64,000 bases of DNA from Promicromonospora iranensis (GTDB lineage Bacteria; Actinomycetota; Actinomycetes; Actinomycetales; Cellulomonadaceae), in assembly GCF_028994805.1 (NCBI RefSeq), contig NZ_JAJQQP010000006.1:186001-250000 (forward strand), in the 5' to 3' direction. Of this stretch, positions 25,359 through 32,787 are shown piece after piece (the stretch's first letter is position 1; the number at the start of each line of letters is the position of its first letter). The notes below the pieces were generated by a model. It was not told where the DNA came from and ran no database searches. It saw nothing but the letters and a program-made list of their open reading frames with translations. Both the position numbers and the translations under genes were made by a program.

Positions 25359-27647
25359 TCAGGCGGTCACCCGCTCGCGGATCCAGCCGGCGTGGCCGCC
25401 GAAGCCGCTGAGCTCGTCGACGCCCTGGATCCTTGACTCCACCTCCGCGACGAGCTCCAGGCCTCGGACGGTTCCACCGGCCTCGACCGCCAGCTCCGCG
25501 GCCAGGAGGGCGCTGCGACACCAGCGTGCGACGTCGTCGGACTCCCGCAGGAGCGACTCGGCCCGGCTCGCCAGCTCGGCCGCCTCCTCCAGGGCGCCTT
25601 CGTAGAGGCCACCGAACCGGGAGGTGCCCTCGTCCTCGTCGGCGATCACGCGGGCATGCTGTTCGAGCGTCTCGGGGAGCTCTGCCCGCAGCACGGCCAG
25701 CTCGTCCGGATCGGTCGCGTCGGCGAGCGCCGCCTCGCACGCACGTGTCGCCCCGGTCATGATGCGGCTCGCCTCCGTGACGTCGCGGTTCCGCACGGCC
25801 CACGCCCACGCCCGGGTAGCACGGATCTGGCGCATGGCGTCGCCGAGCCCGGCCCACAGGTCCGCGGCGCGCTCGTACGCCAGCTCTGCGGACAGCTTCT
25901 CGCCGGCCCTGTCCAGGGCCTCCGCGGCGAGGTTCGCGAGCACCGCGTGGTCGTCCTGCTCCGGCCAGTGCTGTGCGACCTGGGCGGCGGCGAGCCAGTG
26001 CTGGGCCGCCTCCGCGTGCTCGTACCTTGCCGTCGCGCAGTCGCCGAGCCACCAGCGCACCTGCACCAGCGTTCCGTCGCCGTGCACCTCGGGGGAGGGG
26101 TCCAGGTCCGCCAGGGCCTGCTCCAGCACGGGCGCCGCCTCGTCGAAGCGGCCACCGGACATCAGGTACCCGCCCAGCCGTGCCCGGGCGACGACGGCGG
26201 TGGGCCGGTCGACCAGGTCCGCCCAGGCCACTGCCTCGAGCCCGTGGTGCACGGCGCCGGCCGGGTCGCCGTCGGCGGCGAGCACCTCGGCGAGCTGCAG
26301 GTGTGCCGCCAGGAGCCACTCGGGTGCGGCGGTGTCGCCGGCCCGGTCGATCGCGTCCGCCATGCCCGACCGCATGCCCGCCAGGTCCTGGGTCTCGCAG
26401 GCGGCGTTGTACCGGTCGACGGCCTCCCGGACACCGGCGGGCATGACCGTCGCGTCCGCCTCGGCATCCTGGCTGTGGTCGGCCGCGGTCCGGTGCGGTG
26501 CGGCGGGATCCGGAACCGGCGGTCCGGCCGTCGGCAGGACCGCGCGCAGCCCGAGCGGCAGCCGGTCGAGCAAGGGCTCGGCATCCAGGCGTGCCCGGAC
26601 CCGCTCGCCGACCGCCGTCGTGCCGTTGCGCTCGTCGAACCGGGCCGCCAGCGCGAGCGCCTCCGTCCTCGCGTGGTGCGCCAGCTCGGCGGCCGTCCAG
26701 GAGCGGTGGGCGGGACCAGGGACCTGGAGCCCTCCATGACCGAGCACCACCAGCCGGTCCATGAGCAGCGCAGTGACCGCGAGGTAGCCCATGCGAGGCT
26801 CCGGCTCGCGGTCGGCATCGAAGTAGGCGGGGGTGTCGGCCAGGAGCTCGAGCCCGCGTGCCTCGTTGCCGGTGAGCGCGCAGAACTCGATGTGCCTGGC
26901 CACCGACGGCATCAGGCTCTCGGAGCCCTTGACCATCGGATAACCGCGCAGGTGGTTCCTCCGGGCCTCGTCGAGCCGGCCCAGCCGAACCAGGGGGAGC
27001 AAGGAGTGCGCCAACGCCCGGTGGGGCTCCTCGGCGCACGTCTGCCGGCCGGCGAGGACGGGTTCCCAGTGCTCCACGGCCTTCGTGTCGGCACCGTTGT
27101 CGGCGAAGAACTCGCCCTGCCGCGCGGTCTCGCAGGCGTGGCAGTCGGCCATCTCGCCGCGCTCGGCCGCGAGCCAGCCCTCGAACGCCTGCTGGGCCCG
27201 CTCGGTGTCGCCCACGTGGTCGGCGACGTAGAACTCGGACATCCGCACGGCCCGCTCGGTGTGACCGGCCAGGCGGTAGCGGCGGTCCATCTCCGCGAGC
27301 CAGTTCTCGATGGCGTCCAGCGGCACCTGGGGCAGGTCGAGCATGCCGGTGGTCATCCACTTGAAGTCCCAGAACAGGGACCGTGTGCTGGCGTGGTCGA
27401 AGACGCTCGGGTCCTCGTCCCAGAGCCGCAGCGCCCGCACGAAGGGAACCAGGGCCTTCGGCCGGTCCGCGCTGAACTCGTACGCGTTGATCAGATGGAA
27501 GAGTGCTCTGACCTCGGCCTGCGGCCCGATCTGCGTCGCTCGGTCGAGGATCTTCTCGGCGGCTGCCGCCTGAGAGATCCCGTGCGGGCGCTGCCGGTTC
27601 TCCCAGATGGCTGCCTGCAGTGTCACCAGGTCGGTGATCTCGGTCAT
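25359..27647 (-). CDS. large tetratricopeptide-repeat protein coupled to an Hsp90-like ATPase
   Basis: 762 aa. The start MTEITDLVTLQAAIWENRQR at 27647 overlaps the Hsp90-like stop (ATGA); an upstream in-frame extension would enter that gene and is rejected. Almost entirely helical, with repeated TPR-like units (for example HARLF, AVLEQALADLD, RYEHAEAAQHWLAAAQVAQ, LAYERAADLWAGLGD). A conserved-looking DCHACETARQGEFFADNGAD stretch sits near residue 190. No membrane segment. TPR domains are the classical Hsp90 cochaperone module in eukaryotes, so a partner role for the coupled ATPase is an attractive inference. Confidence 0.75.
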   Translation of the reverse strand: MTEITDLVTLQAAIWENRQRPHGISQAAAAEKILDRATQIGPQAEVRALFHLINAYEFSADRPKALVPFVRALRLWDEDPSVFDHASTRSLFWDFKWMTTGMLDLPQVPLDAIENWLAEMDRRYRLAGHTERAVRMSEFYVADHVGDTERAQQAFEGWLAAERGEMADCHACETARQGEFFADNGADTKAVEHWEPVLAGRQTCAEEPHRALAHSLLPLVRLGRLDEARRNHLRGYPMVKGSESLMPSVARHIEFCALTGNEARGLELLADTPAYFDADREPEPRMGYLAVTALLMDRLVVLGHGGLQVPGPAHRSWTAAELAHHARTEALALAARFDERNGTTAVGERVRARLDAEPLLDRLPLGLRAVLPTAGPPVPDPAAPHRTAADHSQDAEADATVMPAGVREAVDRYNAACETQDLAGMRSGMADAIDRAGDTAAPEWLLAAHLQLAEVLAADGDPAGAVHHGLEAVAWADLVDRPTAVVARARLGGYLMSGGRFDEAAPVLEQALADLDPSPEVHGDGTLVQVRWWLGDCATARYEHAEAAQHWLAAAQVAQHWPEQDDHAVLANLAAEALDRAGEKLSAELAYERAADLWAGLGDAMRQIRATRAWAWAVRNRDVTEASRIMTGATRACEAALADATDPDELAVLRAELPETLEQHARVIADEDEGTSRFGGLYEGALEEAAELASRAESLLRESDDVARWCRSALLAAELAVEAGGTVRGLELVAEVESRIQGVDELSGFGGHAGWIRERVTA

Positions 27648-29494
27648 CGGTTCGTCTCCGGGGAATCGTCGGCCTGGTCGCCACGCGCCGTCAGCGGTGC
27701 CGGCGTCGCCCACTCGAGCAGCTCGCCGAACGCACGGTTCACGAGCGCCTGGTCGACGGGCCGCAAGGGGCGCCGGGCCTGGAGCAGCGACTGCCCGTAG
27801 AGCGCTTCGGTCGCCACGCCGGCGAGGTCGGCGTCAGGCAGTGCGGCGATACGCCGCACCAGCGGGTTGAGATGGTTGAGCACGAGCCGGGCACGCGGCG
27901 CCTCGTCGCGCAGGGAGCCGAGGATCCCGGCCCAGAGGTCGTCGGCCTGGCCCTCGGCGTCGGCCCGGGCACGCTCGTGGCGGGCGGACCGGTCGTCCAG
28001 GTGGACGGCGGCCAGGGCCGCGGGGTGGAACGCACGCACGACGACGTCGCAGTCCAGCGGGTCGAGCCGAGCGCGGGCGGTGGCGAGGAACGGCGCCAGC
28101 GCGAGCTCGGCCGCGGGGTCGAGGTGGTCCAGGTGCGCCGTCACCACCGACGCGTCCAGCTCCTCCACGGTGACTCCGGGCCGGACGTGTGGCAGCGCCT
28201 CGACCAGCGCCGCGTCGTACGTGTAGCCGCCGTTGACGACGGCCATGCCCTGCGCCGCCGCGATGGCGGACACCTGCCGGAACTCGTCCACCGTGCGGGT
28301 GAAGTGCACGGTCCGGTGCCGACGCGCGAGGTCGTCGAGCGTGAGCTCTCCCTCGGACGTCTCGAAGGGCAGCCACGGCAGCATGGTGCGGAGCACGTCG
28401 GCGTCGTGCAGCGCGAGAGCCTTGACACCCAGGTGGTGCACGGCCAGGAAGCGCCGCAGGCGCTCCGGCGACGTGGTCGCGAGCTGCGCGAGCCAGCCGC
28501 GGACCCGGTCCCCGAGCGCGTCCCGCACCGCGGCCAGCGTCTCGTCCTCGTAGAGCTGCTCACGGCTGGCCGTGGGACGCAGCGAGTCGGTGTCGAGCAC
28601 GCAGCGCACGAAGAACGCCCAGTCGGGCAGCAGGGTCTCCGCGCGGTCGGTGAGCAGCATCCCCTTGAGATGAACGCGGTGCCCGCCACGCTGCGCCGGG
28701 CTGACGACTCCGGGCAGCACGTAGGCGACGCCCCGGATACCGACCAGCGGCAGGTCGAGCTCGATGGAGTCCAGCGGCGCGAAGCCGAACGTGTCCTGGC
28801 AGTATGCCGACAGGGCCGCGGCCCGCGCCGTGGGGCCGGTGTGCTCGTACTCCCACGGTGGTCTCCGACCGGTGACGGGCTCGTCGCCCACCCGGACGTC
28901 GTAGGGCAGCAGCGCCCCGAAGTCCGCCGCGAGGCCGGCCACCGTGGCCGCCTCGAACCACTGCTCGCTCCCGTGGCGGGCCACCAGGTCCACCGTCGTA
29001 CCGGGTTCGGGGTGCTCGGACGCCGCCAGCGTGCGGACCGTGTACGAGCCGTCGCCGCGGGCGACCCACTCCACGGGCAGCGCGTCCGGGGTGCGCGCCG
29101 AGCGGCTCACCACCCGGATGTTCTCGGCCACGACGAAACAGGCCAGCAGGCCGATGCCGAACTGGCCGAGGAACTCCTTGCGCGCCTCCCGGAGGTTGTC
29201 CCGCTTGGAGCTGCGCCCGATCGTGGCCAGCAGCTCGTGCACCTCAGGCTCGCTGAGGCCGACGCCCGAGTCGGTGACCCGCAGCGCCGACCCGGTCGCC
29301 TCGATCCGCACCGTGCCCGGTGCGTCGGGGTCGAGGGCGCGTCGCGCCGTGATGGCGTCGACCCCGTTCTGCAGCAGCTCGCGCACGTACACCCGTGGGC
29401 TGGCGTACAGGTGCTGGGACAGCAGATCGACCAGCCCACGGAGGTCTACCTGAAAAGTGTGCGGTGATTCCGCAGAGGTCTCTTGCGTCGTCAT
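27644..29494 (-). CDS. HtpG/Hsp90-family ATPase
   Basis: 616 aa. GHKL ATPase N-domain: N-box ELLQNGVDAI (catalytic Glu39, Asn43), G1 DSGVGL (Asp75), ATIGRSSKRD lid, and GQFGIGLLACF (110-120). The middle domain has LRPTASREQLYED, with the arginine that contacts ATP in HtpG NVSRE. Length equals HtpG (about 620 aa), but sequence between motifs is divergent and the C-terminal third does not obviously match the HtpG dimerisation domain. ATG 29494; upstream in-frame sequence has no start support. The stop overlaps the TPR gene, so the two proteins are made together. Confidence 0.8.
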   Translation of the reverse strand: MTTQETSAESPHTFQVDLRGLVDLLSQHLYASPRVYVRELLQNGVDAITARRALDPDAPGTVRIEATGSALRVTDSGVGLSEPEVHELLATIGRSSKRDNLREARKEFLGQFGIGLLACFVVAENIRVVSRSARTPDALPVEWVARGDGSYTVRTLAASEHPEPGTTVDLVARHGSEQWFEAATVAGLAADFGALLPYDVRVGDEPVTGRRPPWEYEHTGPTARAAALSAYCQDTFGFAPLDSIELDLPLVGIRGVAYVLPGVVSPAQRGGHRVHLKGMLLTDRAETLLPDWAFFVRCVLDTDSLRPTASREQLYEDETLAAVRDALGDRVRGWLAQLATTSPERLRRFLAVHHLGVKALALHDADVLRTMLPWLPFETSEGELTLDDLARRHRTVHFTRTVDEFRQVSAIAAAQGMAVVNGGYTYDAALVEALPHVRPGVTVEELDASVVTAHLDHLDPAAELALAPFLATARARLDPLDCDVVVRAFHPAALAAVHLDDRSARHERARADAEGQADDLWAGILGSLRDEAPRARLVLNHLNPLVRRIAALPDADLAGVATEALYGQSLLQARRPLRPVDQALVNRAFGELLEWATPAPLTARGDQADDSPETNR

Positions 29495-29504
29495 GGTGTG
29501 CGAA

Positions 29505-29526
29505 ATGCTAGTGGCGCCCTCTGACA
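29505..29526 (-). promoter_or_regulatory. RecA-NDp/PafBC-type promoter of the Hsp90-TPR operon
   Basis: Minus strand reads CTGTCAGAGG, seven bases, TAGCAT, ending ten bases before the ATG. The mycobacterial RecA-independent damage promoter (recA P1) is TTGTCAGTGG, seven bases, TAGTGT. Eight of ten upstream positions match and spacing is identical. Direct reading of the sequence; function inferred. Confidence 0.5.
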
Positions 29527-29649
29527 GTCCCCAGGAAAGTCCCCGTCCGTGCACCCGGTCCCGATCAGTCGACGCGGGTTCACCCTCAACTGGTGGGTAC
29601 CGGACATAGCGGTGTGAGTACGGTGGCGGGAACACACCGGAGGCCATTG

Positions 29650-30483
29650 ATGTCCGATCCGCGAACTCCCCACCAGAACGGTGCCGCCCGCTGGGCAGAG
29701 CCCGGCTCGCCCCAGGGCCGCCAGCCCTACCCGGAGCAGCTGGGCAGCCCCGCGCACCCGCAGTCCCCGTACGCCGAGCCTCAGTACCCCGAGCACTACT
29801 CCGGCGCGCGCACCGGGCAGCACACCGCGCAGCACACGCCCGTCGCCGGGCAGCCGCGAGTACCCGTCGACCAGGCGTACCCGCCCGCACGCCGCCGGGC
29901 GCCCGGCAAGCCACTGCCCGAGCCACCCGCCGGCCTGGCGGTCGGGACGATCGTCGCCGCGTGCTGCATGCTCTTCGTCGAGCTGGCCGGCCTGGCGATC
30001 CTGCTCGTCACCGGCGACCGGGGCGAGTCCGCCGGTATCGACGTCGGCCTGGGCCTCCGGGTGGACCCCAACGGCGGCACCGTGACCGTCCTGTTCGGCC
30101 TGGCCGCGTACGTCGCCGCCTGCGTCTGGCTGCAGGCCAGCCGGACGTTCGCCGAGGCCGCGGACCCCGCTGCGCGGTTCGCCCACGGGCGGGCCTGGAC
30201 CTGGCTCGGCTGGCTGGTCCCCGTGGCGTTCCTCTGGGTCCCCTACCAGGTGGTCCGCGACATCCGCGGCGCAGTCGTGCCCGGCGGGCAGCGTCGGGTC
30301 GCCCTGGGCCTGTGGTGGACCCTCTGGCTGCTGTCCGGCCTGCACGTCCTCACCTCGATCTGGGTCGACGCCGAGGTCATCGCCCGCTCCGTCGCGGCGG
30401 TCGCGCTGACCATCGCGTTCATCTACTGGGTCCGGATCGTGCGTGAGACCACCAGGGCCCAGGAACAGCTCGCCGGGTTCTGA
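29650..30483 (+). CDS. DUF4328 membrane protein
   Basis: 277 aa from ATG 29650, with GGAGG ten bases upstream. The first 95 residues are Pro/Gln/His/Tyr-rich and repetitive (PQYPEHYSG, YPPARRRAPGKPLPEP), followed by about six hydrophobic segments. ASRTFAEAADPAARFAHGRAWTWLGWL and PVAFLWVPYQVVRDI match the DUF4328 pattern of a W-rich loop before PYQV. Function unknown; the disordered N-terminus is typical of this actinobacterial group. Confidence 0.75.
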   Translation: MSDPRTPHQNGAARWAEPGSPQGRQPYPEQLGSPAHPQSPYAEPQYPEHYSGARTGQHTAQHTPVAGQPRVPVDQAYPPARRRAPGKPLPEPPAGLAVGTIVAACCMLFVELAGLAILLVTGDRGESAGIDVGLGLRVDPNGGTVTVLFGLAAYVAACVWLQASRTFAEAADPAARFAHGRAWTWLGWLVPVAFLWVPYQVVRDIRGAVVPGGQRRVALGLWWTLWLLSGLHVLTSIWVDAEVIARSVAAVALTIAFIYWVRIVRETTRAQEQLAGF

Positions 30484-30502
30484 CAGGGGCGGCGACGGGA
30501 GC

Positions 30503-30508
30503 TAATCT
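30503..30508 (+). promoter_or_regulatory. -10 element of the deaminase gene (leaderless type)
   Basis: TAATCT ends seven bases before ATG 30516; no Shine-Dalgarno sequence is present. Confidence 0.5.
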
Positions 30509-30515
30509 CCCCGGC

Positions 30516-31529
30516 ATGACCACTCCCGCTCCGTCGACACGGCCACCTCGTGCCGAGCTGCACGTGCACGTCGAGGGCACGCTGGAACCGGACCTGGCGT
30601 TCGAGCTGGCGGCCCGCAACGGCGTCGGGCTGCCGTATCCCGACCCGGAGAGCCTGCGGGCCGCCTACGAGTTCGAGGACCTGCGGTCCTTCCTCGACCT
30701 GTACTCGGCGGCCATGTCGGTGCTCCGCAACGAGGCCGACTTCGCCGACCTGACCAGCGCCTACCTGACGCGCGCGGCCCGGGCCGGGGTGCGCCACGCG
30801 GAGATCAGCTTCGACCCGCAGGCGCACCTCGTGCGCGGCGTGCCGCTGGAGGCCGTCGTCGACGGCATCGCCGGCGCCCTGCGGCGCAGCGAGGTCGAGC
30901 ACGGCGTCACGACCCTGCTCATCGCCGCGTTCCACCGCGACCGCGACAGCGCCGAGGCGCTCGACATCCTGGAGCGGCTGCTCGCGATGGACGCGCCGAT
31001 CGTGGGCATCGGGCTGGACAACGCGGAGATCGGCTACCCACCCGGGCCGTTCCGGGACGTCTACGCGCGCGCGGAGGAGGCCGGGCTCCGGCGCACCGCC
31101 CACGCGGGGGAGGAGGGCCCGGCGCAGAACGTCCGGGACGCCCTCGACCTCCTGCACGCCGAGCGGATCGACCACGGCATCGCCGTCGTCCAGGACCCGG
31201 AGCTCGTCGCGCGCGTCGTGGCGGAGCAGGTCCCGTTCACCGTGTGCCCGGTCTCCAACGTGCGGCTGCGCGCCGTCCCTGCCCTGGCCGAGCACCCGCT
31301 GCCCGCGATGATCGAGGCGGGCATGCTCGTCAGCATCAACTCCGACGACCCGCCGTACTTCGGTGCCTACGTGGACGACGTCGACGACGCGGTCACCGCC
31401 GCGTTCGGCCTCACCCGGGACCAGCGGGCGGCGCTCGCCGCGGCGTCGTTCCGCGGGTCGTTCCTGCCCCCGGACCGGGTCGCGGCGCACCTGGCCGACG
31501 TCGAGGCCTGGCGTCTGGCGGACGGCTGA
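30516..31529 (+). CDS. adenosine/adenine deaminase
   Basis: 337 aa amidohydrolase of the ADA/AAH family. ELHVHVEGTLEP gives the metal ligands His16 and His18; HAGEEGPAQN holds metal/substrate residues around His196, IDHGIAVV the catalytic His, and SINSDDPPYFGAYVDD the metal Asp277/Asp278. The DDPPYFG ending (rather than DDP..F..S/T) is typical of the adenine deaminase (AAH1-type) branch, so deamination of adenine to hypoxanthine is more likely than that of adenosine. Purine salvage role. Convergent with the TetR gene. Confidence 0.85.
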   Translation: MTTPAPSTRPPRAELHVHVEGTLEPDLAFELAARNGVGLPYPDPESLRAAYEFEDLRSFLDLYSAAMSVLRNEADFADLTSAYLTRAARAGVRHAEISFDPQAHLVRGVPLEAVVDGIAGALRRSEVEHGVTTLLIAAFHRDRDSAEALDILERLLAMDAPIVGIGLDNAEIGYPPGPFRDVYARAEEAGLRRTAHAGEEGPAQNVRDALDLLHAERIDHGIAVVQDPELVARVVAEQVPFTVCPVSNVRLRAVPALAEHPLPAMIEAGMLVSINSDDPPYFGAYVDDVDDAVTAAFGLTRDQRAALAAASFRGSFLPPDRVAAHLADVEAWRLADG

Positions 31530-31557
31530 GCTACCGCTCGCCGGCCGTCGCCCGGTG

Positions 31558-32145
31558 TCAGGGTGCGAGCAGCGCACGCCCGACCGTTCCGGCGGCCTGG
31601 TCGAACGCCGCCGCGCGTGCCCTCTCGTCGCCCGGCAGCAGCCCGGCCAGCTCGAGCGACACCAGGCCGTGCACCAGCCCCCACAGGCCGACGGCGGCAC
31701 TCAGCACGCGCTCGGCCGGCGCGCCGGCGAGAACCCTGCCGACGGCGTCGTGCAGCACCCGGAAGGTGGGGCGGTCGACGGCGGGCGCCGGATCGCGGTC
31801 GGCCGGTGACACCGCGCGGTAGAACATGACGCGGTAGAAGTGCGGGTCCGCGAGGGCGAACGTGCGGTAGGCGCCGCCGAGGGCGCGCAGGTCCTCCGCC
31901 GGGTCCTGGCCCTGGCCGACGGCGGCCAGGTGCTCGGCGAAGCGTCGGAACCCCTCGTCGCCGACCGCCTCGACCAGTGCCTCGCGCGAGCCGAACAGCG
32001 CATAGACCGCGGAGGCGCTCGTGCCCGCCGCGGCGGCGACCCTGCGCACGGTGACGGCGCTCTCGCCGTCCGACGAGATCACCCGCGACGTGACCTCGAG
32101 GAGCCGGGTGCGCAGGGCGTCGTCGTGCAGTCGTGGTCGAGCCAT
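31558..32145 (-). CDS. TetR/AcrR family regulator
   Basis: 195 aa. The N-terminal helix-turn-helix is VTVRRVAAAAGTSASAVYAL within residues 10-55 and ends with FGSREALVEAV. The C-terminal ligand domain, with FYRVMFYRAVSPADR and GLWGLVHGLVSLELAGLLP, resembles the WHG-type TetR group. ATG start with TACACT six bases upstream. It is divergent from a small membrane-protein gene (32238), with a palindrome between them, the typical arrangement of a repressor and its target. Confidence 0.88.
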   Translation of the reverse strand: MARPRLHDDALRTRLLEVTSRVISSDGESAVTVRRVAAAAGTSASAVYALFGSREALVEAVGDEGFRRFAEHLAAVGQGQDPAEDLRALGGAYRTFALADPHFYRVMFYRAVSPADRDPAPAVDRPTFRVLHDAVGRVLAGAPAERVLSAAVGLWGLVHGLVSLELAGLLPGDERARAAAFDQAAGTVGRALLAP

Positions 32146-32151
32146 GCCGTG

Positions 32152-32157
32152 AGTGTA
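32152..32157 (-). promoter_or_regulatory. -10 element of the TetR gene (leaderless type)
   Basis: TACACT on the minus strand, six bases before the ATG at 32143-32145. Confidence 0.45.
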
Positions 32158-32185
32158 GAAGCCTTGACGCCAGTTTGCGAACGTT

Positions 32186-32208
32186 GTTTGATAACAGTGT
32201 TACGAAAC
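32186..32208. promoter_or_regulatory. candidate TetR operator
   Basis: 23-base imperfect palindrome: arms GTTTGATAAC and GTTACGAAAC match at eight of ten positions about a 3-base centre. It lies in the TetR/membrane-protein gap and overlaps the -10 region of a TTGACG-type promoter (-35 at 32164-32169, -10 TTGATA with an 18-base spacer) reading toward 32238. Repressor binding there would block that promoter. Confidence 0.45.
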
Positions 32209-32237
32209 CATCCACCATCTAGTCCCTGGAGGACGTC

Positions 32238-32648
32238 GTGCTCGAGCTCTCGGATCCGGCCCGCATCACAGCGGGCATCGTGCTGCTGACCGTCGTGGGG
32301 GTCGAGTCGGGCGGGTTCTTCCTGCTCAAGGTCTTCGGCGGCAGGCTGGTCACAACCGACCTGCAGAAGAGCTTCTACCGGGCGGGCCACGCCCACGCGG
32401 GCGTGCTGGTGATCCTCGGGCTGCTCTGCGTCCTCCTGGCGGAGGCGACGAACCTGACCGGGTTCGCGCACTGGCTGGCCGCCACCGGTGTCCTGTGGGC
32501 GGCGATCCTGATGCCGGCCGGGTTCTTCCTCTCCGCGATGGGAGAGGGGCGGACGACGCCCGGCCGCGCCGTGGTCCTGCTCCCGGTCGGGGCGACGGTC
32601 CTGGCCGCCGGTGTGGTGATGCTGGCGGTGGGGCTGCTCCTGGGCTGA
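32238..32648 (+). CDS. small four-helix membrane protein
   Basis: 136 aa, four hydrophobic segments: the first at about 10-32, a charged loop, and then FYRAGHAHAGVLVILGLLCVLLAEATN, HWLAATGVLWAAILMPAGFFL and VLLPVGATVLAAGVVMLAVG. GTG start with CTGGAGGAC upstream. No family recognised. It is divergent from the TetR gene and its promoter overlaps the candidate operator, so it is probably the regulated target; an efflux or stress role is possible but not shown. Confidence 0.65.
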   Translation: MLELSDPARITAGIVLLTVVGVESGGFFLLKVFGGRLVTTDLQKSFYRAGHAHAGVLVILGLLCVLLAEATNLTGFAHWLAATGVLWAAILMPAGFFLSAMGEGRTTPGRAVVLLPVGATVLAAGVVMLAVGLLLG

Positions 32649-32787
32649 GTCGCTGCGCCTGCCGGCCGAGCCTGCCGGCTGATCCGCCTAGCGGGCATAG
32701 CGCAACACACCGGACAACGGCCCGGTCCGGGACACACCGCGAGACGTCCTGGGCGGGGCCGTCGTCGCCGGTTACGGTGGCGACATC

